A DNA stretch of 64,000 nt from AP-15 sp963703745 (GCA_963703745.1 CAVPFL010000004.1:62001-126000); one strand, 5' to 3'. Counted from the stretch's first letter, positions 47,081 through 56,322 are shown. The notes: generated by a model not told the origin, from the sequence alone. Translations and numbers: made by a program.

Positions 47081-47935
47081 ATGAAAAATTTACTGACCGT
47101 AGTCGGAGACGGCAACGCGGGTCCGGTTCTCGACGCCGCGTTGATGACGGCACGACGCTTCAACAGCCACATCGTCGGGCTGCACAGTCTGACCACCGAA
47201 TACGCCGTCGTGTTTGGTGGCGAGATGGGGTTTTCGATCTCTTCCGAGGTTGACCGCACCCTCGAGCGGGAGGGTCACGAGCGGCGTGACCAGGCCCGGC
47301 GGCTGTTTCGCGAATTCATGAATTCGAAGGGTGTGCCGATCGGGCCGATGTCGCCGGGCCATAACGCTCCGAGCGCCTCCTGGCGCGAAGAGGATGGCCG
47401 GCAAAATGCGGTCGTCGGGATGATCGGGCGGGTCTATGACCTGATCGTCGTCGAGCAGCCGGAAAAGCTCGCGTCGATCGCCGAGGCAACCCTCGAGGAT
47501 GCCCTCTTTGAGAGCGGTCGTCCGGTGCTAATGGTGCCAAAACGGACGCCGCCGACCATGGGCGAGGTGGTCGCAATCGCGTGGAACGGCAGCACCGAGA
47601 CAGCCGTGACGGTCGCTATGGGCATGCCTTTTCTCGAGCAGGCGCAGCACGTCGTGATCGTCGCAGTCGGCCCGCAACACATGCCCGAACCGGGGCCCGA
47701 GGGTGAGGAGCTCGCCAGTACGCTCGAGCGGCACGGCATCACCGTCAGCTTGCGCACAGCCTACGGCCGACAAAAAGCCCAGGGCGAGTCGTTTCTGAAG
47801 GAAGCCATGGAGGCGGGTGCCGATCTCTTGCTAAAGGGCGCCTATACGCAAAGCCGCATCCGCCAGATGATCTTCGGTGGCGGCACCCGCCACATCATTA
47901 TGGAGTTGAAGATCCCGGTGCTGATGGCCCGCTGA
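47081..47935 (+). CDS. Universal stress protein family protein
   Basis: 284 residues, ATG 47081 behind GGAG. Two tandem Usp-like folds: first NLLTVVGDGNAGPVLDAALM, second VVAIAWNGSTETAVTVAMGM. The C-terminus LKGAYTQSRIRQMIFGGGTR then HIIMELKIPVLMAR is the G-2x-G-9x-G(S/T) ATP-binding end of UspA, with most elements kept. Diverges from the ABC transporter operon. Role in stress is general. Confidence 0.9.
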   Translation: MKNLLTVVGDGNAGPVLDAALMTARRFNSHIVGLHSLTTEYAVVFGGEMGFSISSEVDRTLEREGHERRDQARRLFREFMNSKGVPIGPMSPGHNAPSASWREEDGRQNAVVGMIGRVYDLIVVEQPEKLASIAEATLEDALFESGRPVLMVPKRTPPTMGEVVAIAWNGSTETAVTVAMGMPFLEQAQHVVIVAVGPQHMPEPGPEGEELASTLERHGITVSLRTAYGRQKAQGESFLKEAMEAGADLLLKGAYTQSRIRQMIFGGGTRHIIMELKIPVLMAR

Positions 47936-47947
47936 GCCCCCACCCTT

Positions 47948-47971
47948 CCCTCCCCCGCGAGCGGGGGAGGG
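47948..47971. terminator. Palindrome between convergent genes (bidirectional terminator or REP)
   Basis: Perfect 11-bp stem: CCCTCCCCCGC (47948-47958), GA, GCGGGGGAGGG (47961-47971), in the 36-bp gap between the universal stress protein gene and the convergent methylaspartate ammonia-lyase gene. Sequence matches the core of the repeat at 45080. No T-run follows, so it may be a REP element that doubles as a terminator. Confidence 0.7.
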
Positions 47972-49213
47972 TTAGGGAGGGGGCCTTTTGATCAGGGCGA
48001 GTGTGCGAAGCATCTCGTTGGTCTGGATCATCAAGGCTTCGTCGCCGCCGAAGCCCGGCTTGGAAAGCAGGAAATCCGGCCGGCAGGCCAGGCCGATTTG
48101 CGCGGTTATCCGCGCGGACTGATCGGTTTCGTTGCCGCTGCCCCCAAGGCAGCAGCCCATCCCTTTCTCGCGGGCATAAAGCACCGCCTCGATCGTATTG
48201 TTGATGCCGCCGAGATCAGGAGTCTTGATCTGGGCGTAATCGGCTGCTTCGGCATCGGCAAAGGCTTTGATGTCGTCGAGGGTGTTGCACCATTCGTCGA
48301 CGATGATCTTGACTTGGCTACCTAGCCGCGCGAGCGCAGAGCGCAACGCGCGAAAGGCGTCGATCTGCGCCTCCCGGCTCGTAGCGATGATAAAGCTCTC
48401 AAGCAACAGCTCGTGCGGCCGCACCGCGGCTTCGAGCTCGCCGAGATAGACGGCAATCGCGTCGATATCGCCTCCGAACAATTCCCCGATCGTGCCGTAG
48501 ACATCGAGATGGATGCGAGGCCGGTAATCCCGGTCGCCGATCTGGCGAATGCGCTCGGCGATCCCGTTCGCATAGGCGATCAGCTTCTCGCCCTCCAGCC
48601 CGATGTCGCGCTCGACCTGTTGGAACGAGGCGTGCGGCAATAGCTCGACCCGCTTCAGGATCATGCGGTCGATCATCTGCACGTCCTCCTTGTGGCAGGA
48701 CGCCAGGATCGGGATCGGTGCCGTGGCGAGCGCGCAACCGTACTCTCGGCCGACGATCTCCGCCATCGTGCAGCGATTGGCGAGCGCCGCGGCGTGCAAT
48801 AGGGCCTGGGTGATGCCGTATCGTAACGCGGTGTGCAGCCTCTGGCCGTCTTGGACGAACCCATCGACTTCTTCGGCCAGGTCGCGGAAGCAGTCGATCG
48901 GCCGGCCGCGCAGCACCTCGCGCATCGTTGTGCGCAGGAACCCGAGATGCTGATCCGCCTGAAACAGCGGGTCGCGGCCGGCCACACCGGTCAGAATCAC
49001 GTCGGTGCAGTCGCCGAAGGCCACTTGCCCGTCATCGAGCAGCAGCATCACCGAGATCGCCGTTCCCGGCTGGACGATCTTTTTGAAGCCCGGGCTCAGC
49101 GGCCGGCCTGGGTAAGCAAAGCCGTCGGGCCGGGCGCCGGCCTTGACCGCCGCAAGGTCACGATTGAAGAACCCCGACCGTCCGACGACCGGGATGACGT
49201 CGTTGATGTTCAT
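47972..49213 (-). CDS. Methylaspartate ammonia-lyase
   Basis: 413 residues, the normal family length. Enolase-superfamily enzyme that turns threo-3-methylaspartate into mesaconate and ammonia. Catalytic His194 lies in LLPHASFQQ and the catalytic Lys (about 330) in AQIKTPDLGGINN, positions almost equal to those known in the clostridial enzyme. Mg-binding acids in HLDVYG, LLLESF and VDEWCN are seen. ATG 49213. No glutamate mutase genes are next to it. Its former upstream neighbour is the TPP enzyme at 50754, now behind an IS4 element. Confidence 0.92.
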   Translation of the reverse strand: MNINDVIPVVGRSGFFNRDLAAVKAGARPDGFAYPGRPLSPGFKKIVQPGTAISVMLLLDDGQVAFGDCTDVILTGVAGRDPLFQADQHLGFLRTTMREVLRGRPIDCFRDLAEEVDGFVQDGQRLHTALRYGITQALLHAAALANRCTMAEIVGREYGCALATAPIPILASCHKEDVQMIDRMILKRVELLPHASFQQVERDIGLEGEKLIAYANGIAERIRQIGDRDYRPRIHLDVYGTIGELFGGDIDAIAVYLGELEAAVRPHELLLESFIIATSREAQIDAFRALRSALARLGSQVKIIVDEWCNTLDDIKAFADAEAADYAQIKTPDLGGINNTIEAVLYAREKGMGCCLGGSGNETDQSARITAQIGLACRPDFLLSKPGFGGDEALMIQTNEMLRTLALIKRPPP

Positions 49214-49246
49214 GCGCTCATCTTCCCTCCCCCCGCTCGCGCGAGG

Positions 49247-50718
49247 CTACGGCATTCACACATCTCACTAGATTTTGTGGGTCGGTGCAGTGCATGCTGC
49301 TACATGGTGGTTTGGGGGAGAACCAAGGATGATGCCTTTGGAGCGGATTGGCGAGTTTGGGGATATCCGCCGAGCGGAGCGGGGTGCTTGGCTGTTTGAC
49401 CGGATTGTTTCGACTGGATCTTTGGTGTTTCGCCGGGTTGGTGGTGACCGCGCCGGGGAGATGGCGGCGCATCGCTTTTTGGCCTCGCCGGCGGTCACCG
49501 CGGTTGAGATCATCCAGACGCTGGGCGGGCGAACGGGCGAGCAATGTCAGGGACGGCGGATCGTCGCGGTTCAGGACACCACCGAGATCAATTTTAGCGG
49601 ACGCGCTCGGGCGCGTCGGGGTCTGGGTCCCGCTGGCGACGGGAAGACACCGGGTTTTTTTGTGCATGGGGTTGTCGCCGTCGATCGCGAGGATGAAGCC
49701 GTGGTCGGCTTGTTGGATGCCGCGATCTGGACCCGAACCGCCGGCAAGCGGGCTGCCACGCGGCGCCAGCGTCGGCTTGACGAGAAGGAATCGCAGCGCT
49801 GGCTGAGCGCAACCGAGGTGGTTGCCAAGCGCGCCGCCGGGGCCAACCAGCTGATCGTGGTTGGGGATCGCGAAAGCGACATCTTTGCGCTGTTCGCGCG
49901 CCGCCCGGCGCGCGTCGAACTGGTGGTCCGTGCGGCGCAAGACCGCACGCTCGCGGATGGCACGCGGTTGTTTGCGCAGCCCGCGGCATGGCCGGCACTG
50001 GGCATGGCTGAAGTGCGGGTGGGGCCGCGCGGCCCGGGCGACAAGGGGCGTGTGGCCACGGTCACCCTGCGGGCCGGGCCGATCCGCGTGCGGCGACCGC
50101 ATAATGGGGGCGATCCCAATGATCCCGAATACCGCGATCTGAGCTTGGTCGAGGCGCGCGAGGAACAGCCACCGCGCGGCACCGCGGCCATCCATTGGCG
50201 GCTGATCACCACCCTGCCGGTCGCCGATTTGGCGGCAGCCGAAGAGATTATTCAAATCTATCGGCTGCGCTGGCGCATCGAACAGGTCTTCCGCGCCAGC
50301 AAAAGTGACGGTCTGGAATTGCCGGACGTCCAGGTGCATGACGCCGACCGCCTGTTCAAGTTGGGGGCGCTGGCCATCGGCGCCGCGGTGCGCACGATCC
50401 AACTGGTCGATGCCCGCGCGGGCGGCCCCAGACCGGCCGCCGATGTTGCCGGCCCGGACACCCTGGAGGCCGCCGATGCGATTGCGCCAACTCTCGAAGG
50501 CAGGACGCCGCGTCAGAAGAATCCCCACCCGCCCCGCTCCTTGGCGTGGCTGTCGTGGATTGTCGCCCGGCTGGGCGGCTGGAATTGCTACTACAAGCCG
50601 CCCGGGCCCAAGACGATGCGCGCCGGTTGGGATCGGCTCGCGGCGATGGTCGCCGGATTCCACATTGCCTTGATCGTAAGTCATTGATAAATACGTATTA
50701 TTTGTGTGAATCCCGTAG
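49247..50718 (+). mobile_element. IS4-family insertion sequence
   Basis: 1472 bp. Terminal inverted repeats CTACGGCATTCACACA (left) and CTACGGGATTCACACA (right, read inward), one mismatch in 16. Direct target repeats CGCGCGAGG at 49238-49246 and 50719-50727, nine bases, as expected for the family. The target lies in a REP-like palindrome between the TPP enzyme and methylaspartate ammonia-lyase genes. Intact TSD points to a fairly recent insertion. Confidence 0.92.
49329..50687 (+). CDS. IS4 family transposase
   Basis: About 452 residues from ATG 49329 (AAGG ahead); an in-frame TTG at 49275 would add 18 residues. DDE residues: Asp in AVQDTTEINF, Asp in VVGDRESDIF, and the Y-2-R-3-E-6-K signature in YRLRWRIEQVFRASKSDG. 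Appears full length and active in form. Confidence 0.92.
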   Translation: MMPLERIGEFGDIRRAERGAWLFDRIVSTGSLVFRRVGGDRAGEMAAHRFLASPAVTAVEIIQTLGGRTGEQCQGRRIVAVQDTTEINFSGRARARRGLGPAGDGKTPGFFVHGVVAVDREDEAVVGLLDAAIWTRTAGKRAATRRQRRLDEKESQRWLSATEVVAKRAAGANQLIVVGDRESDIFALFARRPARVELVVRAAQDRTLADGTRLFAQPAAWPALGMAEVRVGPRGPGDKGRVATVTLRAGPIRVRRPHNGGDPNDPEYRDLSLVEAREEQPPRGTAAIHWRLITTLPVADLAAAEEIIQIYRLRWRIEQVFRASKSDGLELPDVQVHDADRLFKLGALAIGAAVRTIQLVDARAGGPRPAADVAGPDTLEAADAIAPTLEGRTPRQKNPHPPRSLAWLSWIVARLGGWNCYYKPPGPKTMRAGWDRLAAMVAGFHIALIVSH

Positions 50719-50753
50719 CGCGCGAGGAGAGGGTCGCGGTGAGTAACACTCGC

Positions 50754-52391
50754 CTAACCAAACCGCGAGACGTTGACTGCTTTCTCGGTGATGAATTCGA
50801 GCAGAGCCGGGGTGCCCTCGCGCGTCTTCGCGATGCCGCGGCGGATCGCCGGCACGATCTCCTCGGGCTCGGTGATCCGCTCGCCATAACCGCCGAGCGC
50901 CTCGGCGAAGTTGGCGTAATGACCGCTGATGTCGGTCGAGCGGTACTTCTCGGTAGAGACCGGCATCACCTTCAATTCGATCGCCATCGAGAAATTGTTC
51001 ATCAGGATCGACAGGATCGGGATGCGCTCGCGCACCGCGGTCTCGAAATCCATGCCGGTGAAGCCGATCGCGGCATCGCCCCAGACATTGATGCAGAGCT
51101 TCTCGGGCTTGGCCAGTTTCGCCCCCATCGCCAGCCCGAGCCCGTAGCCGAGCTGGGTGGTCTTGCCCCACCCGATATAGCCGAGCGGCGTCTGGCTTAC
51201 CCAGAACGGCGAGAGCTGGTCGCGCGGGCTGCCGGCGTCATGGGTGATGATCGTCTCCTTGACATCGACCGTGTGCAGCAACTCCCAGATCACCCGATAG
51301 GGCGACAGCGGCTTGGTGTTCTGGGTCAGCCGCGGCATCCACTGCTCCATCCACTCGCCTTTAAGCGAGGCGATGCCACGGGTCACACCGTCGAGCCGGC
51401 CGCGGGGCTTTCCATGCAGCCGGTCCTTCACCTCCACGAGCAGCGCGTCGAGGGTCAGCCCGGCGTCGCCGACCGCCGCGAGTTCGACCGGCACGTCCTT
51501 GTTGATGTCCGTTGGATCGAGGGTGGCGTGGGCAATGCGTTTACCCTTGGGCATCGGCGTCGCAAAGCTCGAACGGGTAAAGCTGCAGCCGATGCCGAAG
51601 ACCAGATCGGCGTTCTGCAGGAAGGTGTGCAGCTGCTTCGAGATGCCGATCCCGCCCGAACCGAGCGCCAGCGGATGCGCCTCGGGGAAGGCGCTCTTGC
51701 CCGGCAAGGTGGTCATGACCGGCGCTTCGAGCAATTCGGCCAAATCCTGCAATTGCTTCCAGGCCTTGCCGTAATGGACGCCCTGCCCGGCGACGATGAC
51801 CGGGCGCTGCGCCTCGACCAGAGCCGCCGCAATGGCAGAAACCGAGCGCGGGTCGGGGCCGCTCTTCAGCCGCGGCGTCTTCTGGTACTCGATCGGGCCG
51901 CTGATCTCCTCGCGCAAGAGGTCGGACGGAAACTCGATCAGCACCGGCGCCGGCCGCCCGTTCTTGACTTGGGTGAAGGCCCGACGCAGCGCCTCGACGG
52001 TGGCGTCGGCCACCGTGACCTGTTCGCACCATTTGGTGACGTTGCGGTAGTTGAGCGCGGCGTTGAAATTGGGGCGGACCTGGTTGATGTTGCGGGCATA
52101 GCCGGCCGGAAGCACGACGACCGGGCAGGAATTGCCCCAGGACTGGGCGACGCCGCCAAAGGCGTTCTCGGTGCCGGGGCCGTGCTGCATCGCAAAGACG
52201 CCGATCCGGTCGCCCGAGGTGACCTTGGCGATCGCGTCGCACATGTGCAGCCCGATCCGCTCCTGGCGGACCATGATCGTGCGGATGTCGGCCTCGGCCG
52301 CGGCTTCGATGATCGGGTTGACCGGATAGCCGATCAGAAACTCGATCCCCTCGCGCTTCAGGATCTCGGCGACGGCGTTGGCGACTTTCAT
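50754..52391 (-). CDS. Thiamine pyrophosphate-dependent enzyme (acetolactate-synthase-like)
   Basis: 545 residues. Three-domain TPP enzyme: N-terminal Pyr domain with the activating Glu in VRQERIGLHMCDA, central domain, and C-terminal TPP motif starting GDAAIGFTGMDFETA and ending MNN (GDA rather than GDG). No FAD-quinone signature can be judged by eye. It could be a decarboxylase or carboligase; substrate unknown. ATG 52391 with GGAGAG ahead. Before the IS4 insertion it lay about 59 bp upstream of methylaspartate ammonia-lyase on the same strand. Confidence 0.87.
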   Translation of the reverse strand: MKVANAVAEILKREGIEFLIGYPVNPIIEAAAEADIRTIMVRQERIGLHMCDAIAKVTSGDRIGVFAMQHGPGTENAFGGVAQSWGNSCPVVVLPAGYARNINQVRPNFNAALNYRNVTKWCEQVTVADATVEALRRAFTQVKNGRPAPVLIEFPSDLLREEISGPIEYQKTPRLKSGPDPRSVSAIAAALVEAQRPVIVAGQGVHYGKAWKQLQDLAELLEAPVMTTLPGKSAFPEAHPLALGSGGIGISKQLHTFLQNADLVFGIGCSFTRSSFATPMPKGKRIAHATLDPTDINKDVPVELAAVGDAGLTLDALLVEVKDRLHGKPRGRLDGVTRGIASLKGEWMEQWMPRLTQNTKPLSPYRVIWELLHTVDVKETIITHDAGSPRDQLSPFWVSQTPLGYIGWGKTTQLGYGLGLAMGAKLAKPEKLCINVWGDAAIGFTGMDFETAVRERIPILSILMNNFSMAIELKVMPVSTEKYRSTDISGHYANFAEALGGYGERITEPEEIVPAIRRGIAKTREGTPALLEFITEKAVNVSRFG

Positions 52392-52876
52392 GGCAACTCT
52401 CCTCGGCGTTCAGCAACAGCCCCGATTGTGACACAACGCGCTGTGCGGTGCGAATTCTTGAAAACCGCGCACCCCTGTTATGACCGGGATAAGAGGGCGA
52501 AAATCGCTTTCAGACCCAAAATCGACCAAGATTATCGTCAATAAGTCCATTTATATCAGATGCTTATGACATTGCCCATCGAGCACGCAACAGGGGGCAT
52601 TTTTGCGCCTTGCAGGGAGCCGGATTGGGCTAACAGGGTGGAAACAGGGGACGTACGAGCAAACGCGATTTTTCGCCGTGGCCGCCCGTCGCGCGCGCGG
52701 AGACGAAGCGTCGGCTCCACCGATCGGGCACCAAGTCGGGTTTCTCGGGGAGAACGTAATCCGCAATCTTGGCACCAAGATGGTGAGATTACCGCCGTCG
52801 TCGGAGCGCCACCAAGAAGGGGGTTGGCCTGGTGGGATTGCGGCAGAATGGCCCTACCAGATGGTAGGGTTTGAAC
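52392..52876. other. Non-coding or eroded stretch
   Basis: About 480 bp. It begins with the promoter side of the TPP enzyme gene, and 52520-52570 is AT-rich. Open frames on both strands past 52560 have no recognisable motif. Probably debris of the same kind as the neighbouring remnants. Confidence 0.45.
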
Positions 52877-53037
52877 ATGAAGAGCGAGGAGGCCCATCGA
52901 TTGGCTCGCGAGCTGGCAAGGCTGACCGCGAGCCGGTGGATCGTTTGCGCCGCGATGAAGCCGTCGGTCTTGCAGATCGCCTCTTGGCTATCGGCAAGTG
53001 CTGCGCGGCGCGGCTCAACACCAGGACGGCGAGCTAG
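52877..53037 (+). pseudogene. VapB-type (Rv0623-like) antitoxin remnant
   Basis: From ATG 52877 the frame reads MKSEEAHRLARELARLT, the standard N-terminus of this antitoxin family. The expected middle (GESLTEAV-type) is missing, and a second frame gives EPVDRLRRDEAVGLADRLLA then IGKCCAARL, the usual C-terminal half. So it has an internal deletion with a frame break. No PIN toxin gene follows. Confidence 0.65.
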
Positions 53038-53117
53038 CGTCACTGTCGATCCAGCCTCGGTCTTCTCGGCAGGCCTGCCTCTTCGCTCGAGGTCCGCGCG
53101 AATACGCCTGCACGTTA

Positions 53118-53938
53118 TTAGCCGTGAAGAAAACCAATCAGGGAGAGATCGCGATGAATACCGATACCGTCCACCAAAACATCCGAGCCAGCTCGAATTG
53201 CGGGCGGTGACGAACAGCCAGGGCCCGCGAAAGTGCGGGTAATGATCTTCTTCAACATCCCAGTAAAACTGCGGTTTCTCGGCAGGTTTTGAACGCCGTC
53301 CGAAACAACATCCAGCACGGGATTGGCTCCTGTTACCCGCCGGCACCACGACCCGTTGCCGAACCCTCTCGCGAGGGCACCCATCTTGCCCCCCCTGTAT
53401 GGCTCTGGCCACTGTGCCATATCCATGCTGCGGCCGATCCCGGTGATATTCATCGGAACTTGCATATGTATCATCTCATCTAACAACGTCCTCTTCATTC
53501 CTAATAGAGCAGCGAACGAGCGTCCTGATGTTGAGCGGTCATTAGTGGCCTGAGGTGAATGAACTGTCATTGAATGGCTTATAACCGCAAAAGGCTGAAC
53601 CAACATATTGGGGCTCGGCCAACCACGTGTAACAATCCCGCCGCTCATTCCGGGAAATACCGAATGCTCGTCTCAATGCATGGAGCTTTGAGCATATAAT
53701 GACCTTGGGGATATATCTCTTCTACTCGCCCGATCCGTATAACCAATCGCCTCTGCATTACCCCACGCATCGGATCGTTAGTATCCGACGTAGTTCTCAT
53801 TTCACCAAAGCCAATCATGCTCAGCTCATCACCTGGCCCAGGCACGATGTCATCCAGTCGAAAGTGGTGGTTGAATAAGGCGGGCTGATCTTGTGGAGCA
53901 ACGACCGTTAGAATTGCTAGATCCGCGTCTCTGTCCTA
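53118..53938 (-). pseudogene. Trypsin-like serine protease remnant, C-terminal part
   Basis: From the IS630 end the minus strand reads DRDADLAILTVVAPQDQP, with the Asp typical of the catalytic triad, then VPGPGDELSMIGFGEM and APCIETSIRYFPE. One base short, the other frame opens with MSGGIVTRGWPSPN: together they make FPG-MSGG, the catalytic Ser motif. So a frameshift sits at the active site (about 53645). The rest runs in that frame to a stop at 53118, with the end probably scrambled. Confidence 0.75.
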
Positions 53939-55095
53939 GTGCTTTGCACCATTCAGAGGATTCACGAGAGCGTTAGGATCTGCGATACTGGGCCATTGCT
54001 TGGGGGATCGGGCGATGGCTCAAGGGGTATGCGTGGTTCTCAACACTGCGGAGCGCGAGCAGTTGGCGGCGATCGTGGCCGACCGCAACCGGCCGCGCAA
54101 GCACATCGAACGGGCGCGCATCGTGCTCGCCTCGGCGGATCGACACTCGGCGCAGTGGGTGGCGCACAGCATCGGCGTCAGTCGGCCGACAGTGTGGCGG
54201 TGGCAACAACGGTTTGCCGAGACCGGGGTTGAGGGTCTGCTGCGCGACAAGACCCGCAAGCCCGGCAAGGCGCCGATCGCGGCGGAAACGACGGCCCAGG
54301 TAGTGGCGCTGACGTGTACGGAACCGCCGCACCAGGCGACCCACTGGACCGGCCGAGCGATGGCCAAGACAACCGGCCTCTCGCCGAGTTCGGTGCAGCG
54401 CATCTGGCGGGCGCACAAACTGCAGCCGCACCGCCTGCGCACCTTCAAGCGCTCGCGCGATCCCAGCTTTGCCGCCAAGCTGACCGACATCGTCGGCCTC
54501 TATGTCGATCCCCCGGCGCATGCCGTAGTCCTCTCGCTCGACGAAAAGAGCCAGATCCAAGCACTCGATCGCACCCAACCCGGACTGCCGATCAAGCCTG
54601 GGCGCTGCCAGACCATGACGCACGACTACAAGCGGCATGGCACGACCACCCTGTTTGCTGCCCTCAGCGTGCTCGACGGGACGGTGATCGGCCGCTGTAT
54701 GCAGCGCCACCGCCACAGCGAGTTCATCCGCTTCCTCAATGCCGTCGAGCGCGAGGTCCCGGCCGGCAAACTGATCCACACGGTGCTCGACAACTACGCC
54801 ACCCACAAGCATCCCAAAGTGCTGGCCTGGCTGTCGCGCCATCCGCGCTGGACCTTCCACTTCACCCCGACCTCGGCCTCCTGGCTCAACGCGGTCGAGA
54901 ACTTCTTTTCCAAAATGACCCGTCAACGCATCCGCCGCGGCGTCTTTCGTTCGATCGCCGACCTGCAGACCGCCATCAACGCTTATCTCGCCGAGCACAA
55001 TACCAATGCCAAACCGTTCGTCTGGACCAAATCCGCCGACGCTATCCTGGCCAAACTCGAGCGCCTCCCTGTACCATCTGTTTGAGCCAGTGCAC
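53939..55095 (+). mobile_element. IS630-family insertion sequence, copy 2
   Basis: 1157 bp, flanked by TA at 53937-53938 and 55096-55097, the same length and encoded protein as copy 1 (27017-28173) but inverted. It splits the serine protease remnant between the ESSI and DRDADLAIL segments. Confidence 0.92.
54015..55085 (+). CDS. IS630 family transposase (copy 2)
   Basis: 356 residues, same predicted sequence as the transposase at 27027-28097, with the DDE residues in LSLDEKSQIQ, HTVLDNYATHKHP and SWLNAVENFFSKM intact. Confidence 0.93.
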   Translation: MAQGVCVVLNTAEREQLAAIVADRNRPRKHIERARIVLASADRHSAQWVAHSIGVSRPTVWRWQQRFAETGVEGLLRDKTRKPGKAPIAAETTAQVVALTCTEPPHQATHWTGRAMAKTTGLSPSSVQRIWRAHKLQPHRLRTFKRSRDPSFAAKLTDIVGLYVDPPAHAVVLSLDEKSQIQALDRTQPGLPIKPGRCQTMTHDYKRHGTTTLFAALSVLDGTVIGRCMQRHRHSEFIRFLNAVEREVPAGKLIHTVLDNYATHKHPKVLAWLSRHPRWTFHFTPTSASWLNAVENFFSKMTRQRIRRGVFRSIADLQTAINAYLAEHNTNAKPFVWTKSADAILAKLERLPVPSV

Positions 55096-55230
55096 TAGAT
55101 GCTCGATTCGATTTTGCAGTCCGCAATTTTTCCGTCGTGTAAGTAAATCCCTCTCATGTGTCGAAGATCGAGATCCTTAGGGGGAGAAGAAAATCAGGCA
55201 ACGCTGAAGAGTGATGCGTAGGGATCGGTT
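55096..55230 (-). pseudogene. Trypsin-like serine protease remnant, middle part
   Basis: About 130 bp left between the IS630 and IS3 elements. Minus-strand readings PKDLDLRHMRGIYLHDGKIA and DCKIESSI run up to the IS630 end, where the restored junction reads ATC TAG GAC, an in-frame amber. A frame break lies nearer to the IS3 end, where QPIPTHHSSALP continues the N-terminal frame. Confidence 0.65.
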
Positions 55231-55269
55231 TGAGGTGGACCCCGATGGTGAGACAGCCGGAGCCGCTGC

Positions 55270-56322
55270 TTAAGGTGTAGCCCGGCCGATTTCGATGTCG
55301 GCTCCGATCGCGGTGACCGCGATGGCTAGTTTGACGATTCTACTTTTCACCTCATCAATATCAAATCCTTTGTTGGCTGTGGCGCCTGTGGGTATGTGGG
55401 CGAAGGCGAGCATTTCCCCGCTGTCCGAGCTGGCTCGGGAAGCGGGGGAAGCGGAGCCGGTCGGCAACGCCGATCGTCCACATATCCACAGGCCTTCCTG
55501 GTAAATTTGCCGCGGCGTGCGATAGCCGAGGCTCTGGTGCTGGCGCTCCTCATTGTAGAAATCGAGCCAAGCTCCAATACCTGCTTTGGCCTCCGACACG
55601 CTCGCATAGGCGTTGAGGTAGACCTCCTCGTATTTGAGGCTTCGCCACAGCCGCTCGACGAAGATGTTGTCCATGCACCGGCCCTTGCCGTCCATGCTGA
55701 TGGTGATCTGATGATCCTTCAGCGTGCCGGTGAAATCGTCGCTGGTGAACTGACTGCCCTGGTCGGTATTGAAGATCTCGGGCCGGCCGTATCGGCAGAG
55801 CGCCTCCTCGAGCGCCTCGACACAAAAATCGGCGCCAAGCGTGTTCGACAGTCGCCACGCCAGCACCGCGCGGCTGACCCAGTCCATGACGACCACCAGA
55901 TAGAGAAAGCCCTTGGCCATCGGGATATACGTAACGTCCGAGCACCACACCTGATTGACCCGCTCGATCGCCATCCCGCCGAGCAAGTACGGGTAGATCT
56001 TGTGCTCAGCTGCCGCCTTGCTGGTGTGCGGGCGCTGGTAGATCGCCACCAGTCCCATCAGACGCATCAGTCGCTGGACCCGCTTGCGGTTGACTAGGTG
56101 ACCCCGGGTGGCCAGCCATGCCGCCATTCGGCGCGAGCCGTAATAGGGCCGCGCCAGATAGTGCCGGTCGATCAACGCCATGATGGTACGGTCCTCCTCG
56201 CCGACCTCGTCCGGCCGCCGGTAGACCGAAGAGCGCGATATCGCCAGCAAACGGCACTGCTGTGATATCGGCAGCGCCGGATCCGTGCGCTCGACCAGCG
56301 CGCGCCGTTCCGCTCGGCTCAT
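55270..56322 (-). CDS. IS3 family transposase, orfB (integrase core)
   Basis: 350 residues. HTH_21-like start (RRLMRLMGLVAIYQRPHTSK), then the rve DDE core: WCSDVTYIPM, FNTDQGSQFTSDDF and DNIFVERLWRSLKYEEVYL. ATG 56322 overlaps the orfA stop by 4 nt, so it is made by coupling or by independent start rather than only by -1 frameshifting. The C-terminal ~65 residues after IYQEGLW are longer than usual and run to near the IS end. Confidence 0.92.
   Translation of the reverse strand: MSRAERRALVERTDPALPISQQCRLLAISRSSVYRRPDEVGEEDRTIMALIDRHYLARPYYGSRRMAAWLATRGHLVNRKRVQRLMRLMGLVAIYQRPHTSKAAAEHKIYPYLLGGMAIERVNQVWCSDVTYIPMAKGFLYLVVVMDWVSRAVLAWRLSNTLGADFCVEALEEALCRYGRPEIFNTDQGSQFTSDDFTGTLKDHQITISMDGKGRCMDNIFVERLWRSLKYEEVYLNAYASVSEAKAGIGAWLDFYNEERQHQSLGYRTPRQIYQEGLWICGRSALPTGSASPASRASSDSGEMLAFAHIPTGATANKGFDIDEVKSRIVKLAIAVTAIGADIEIGRATP

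Noticed and set aside
50706..52544. 612-codon plus-strand open frame over the TPP enzyme gene
   Set aside because: The minus strand encodes an intact TPP enzyme with a good ribosome site; the plus frame has no family pattern.
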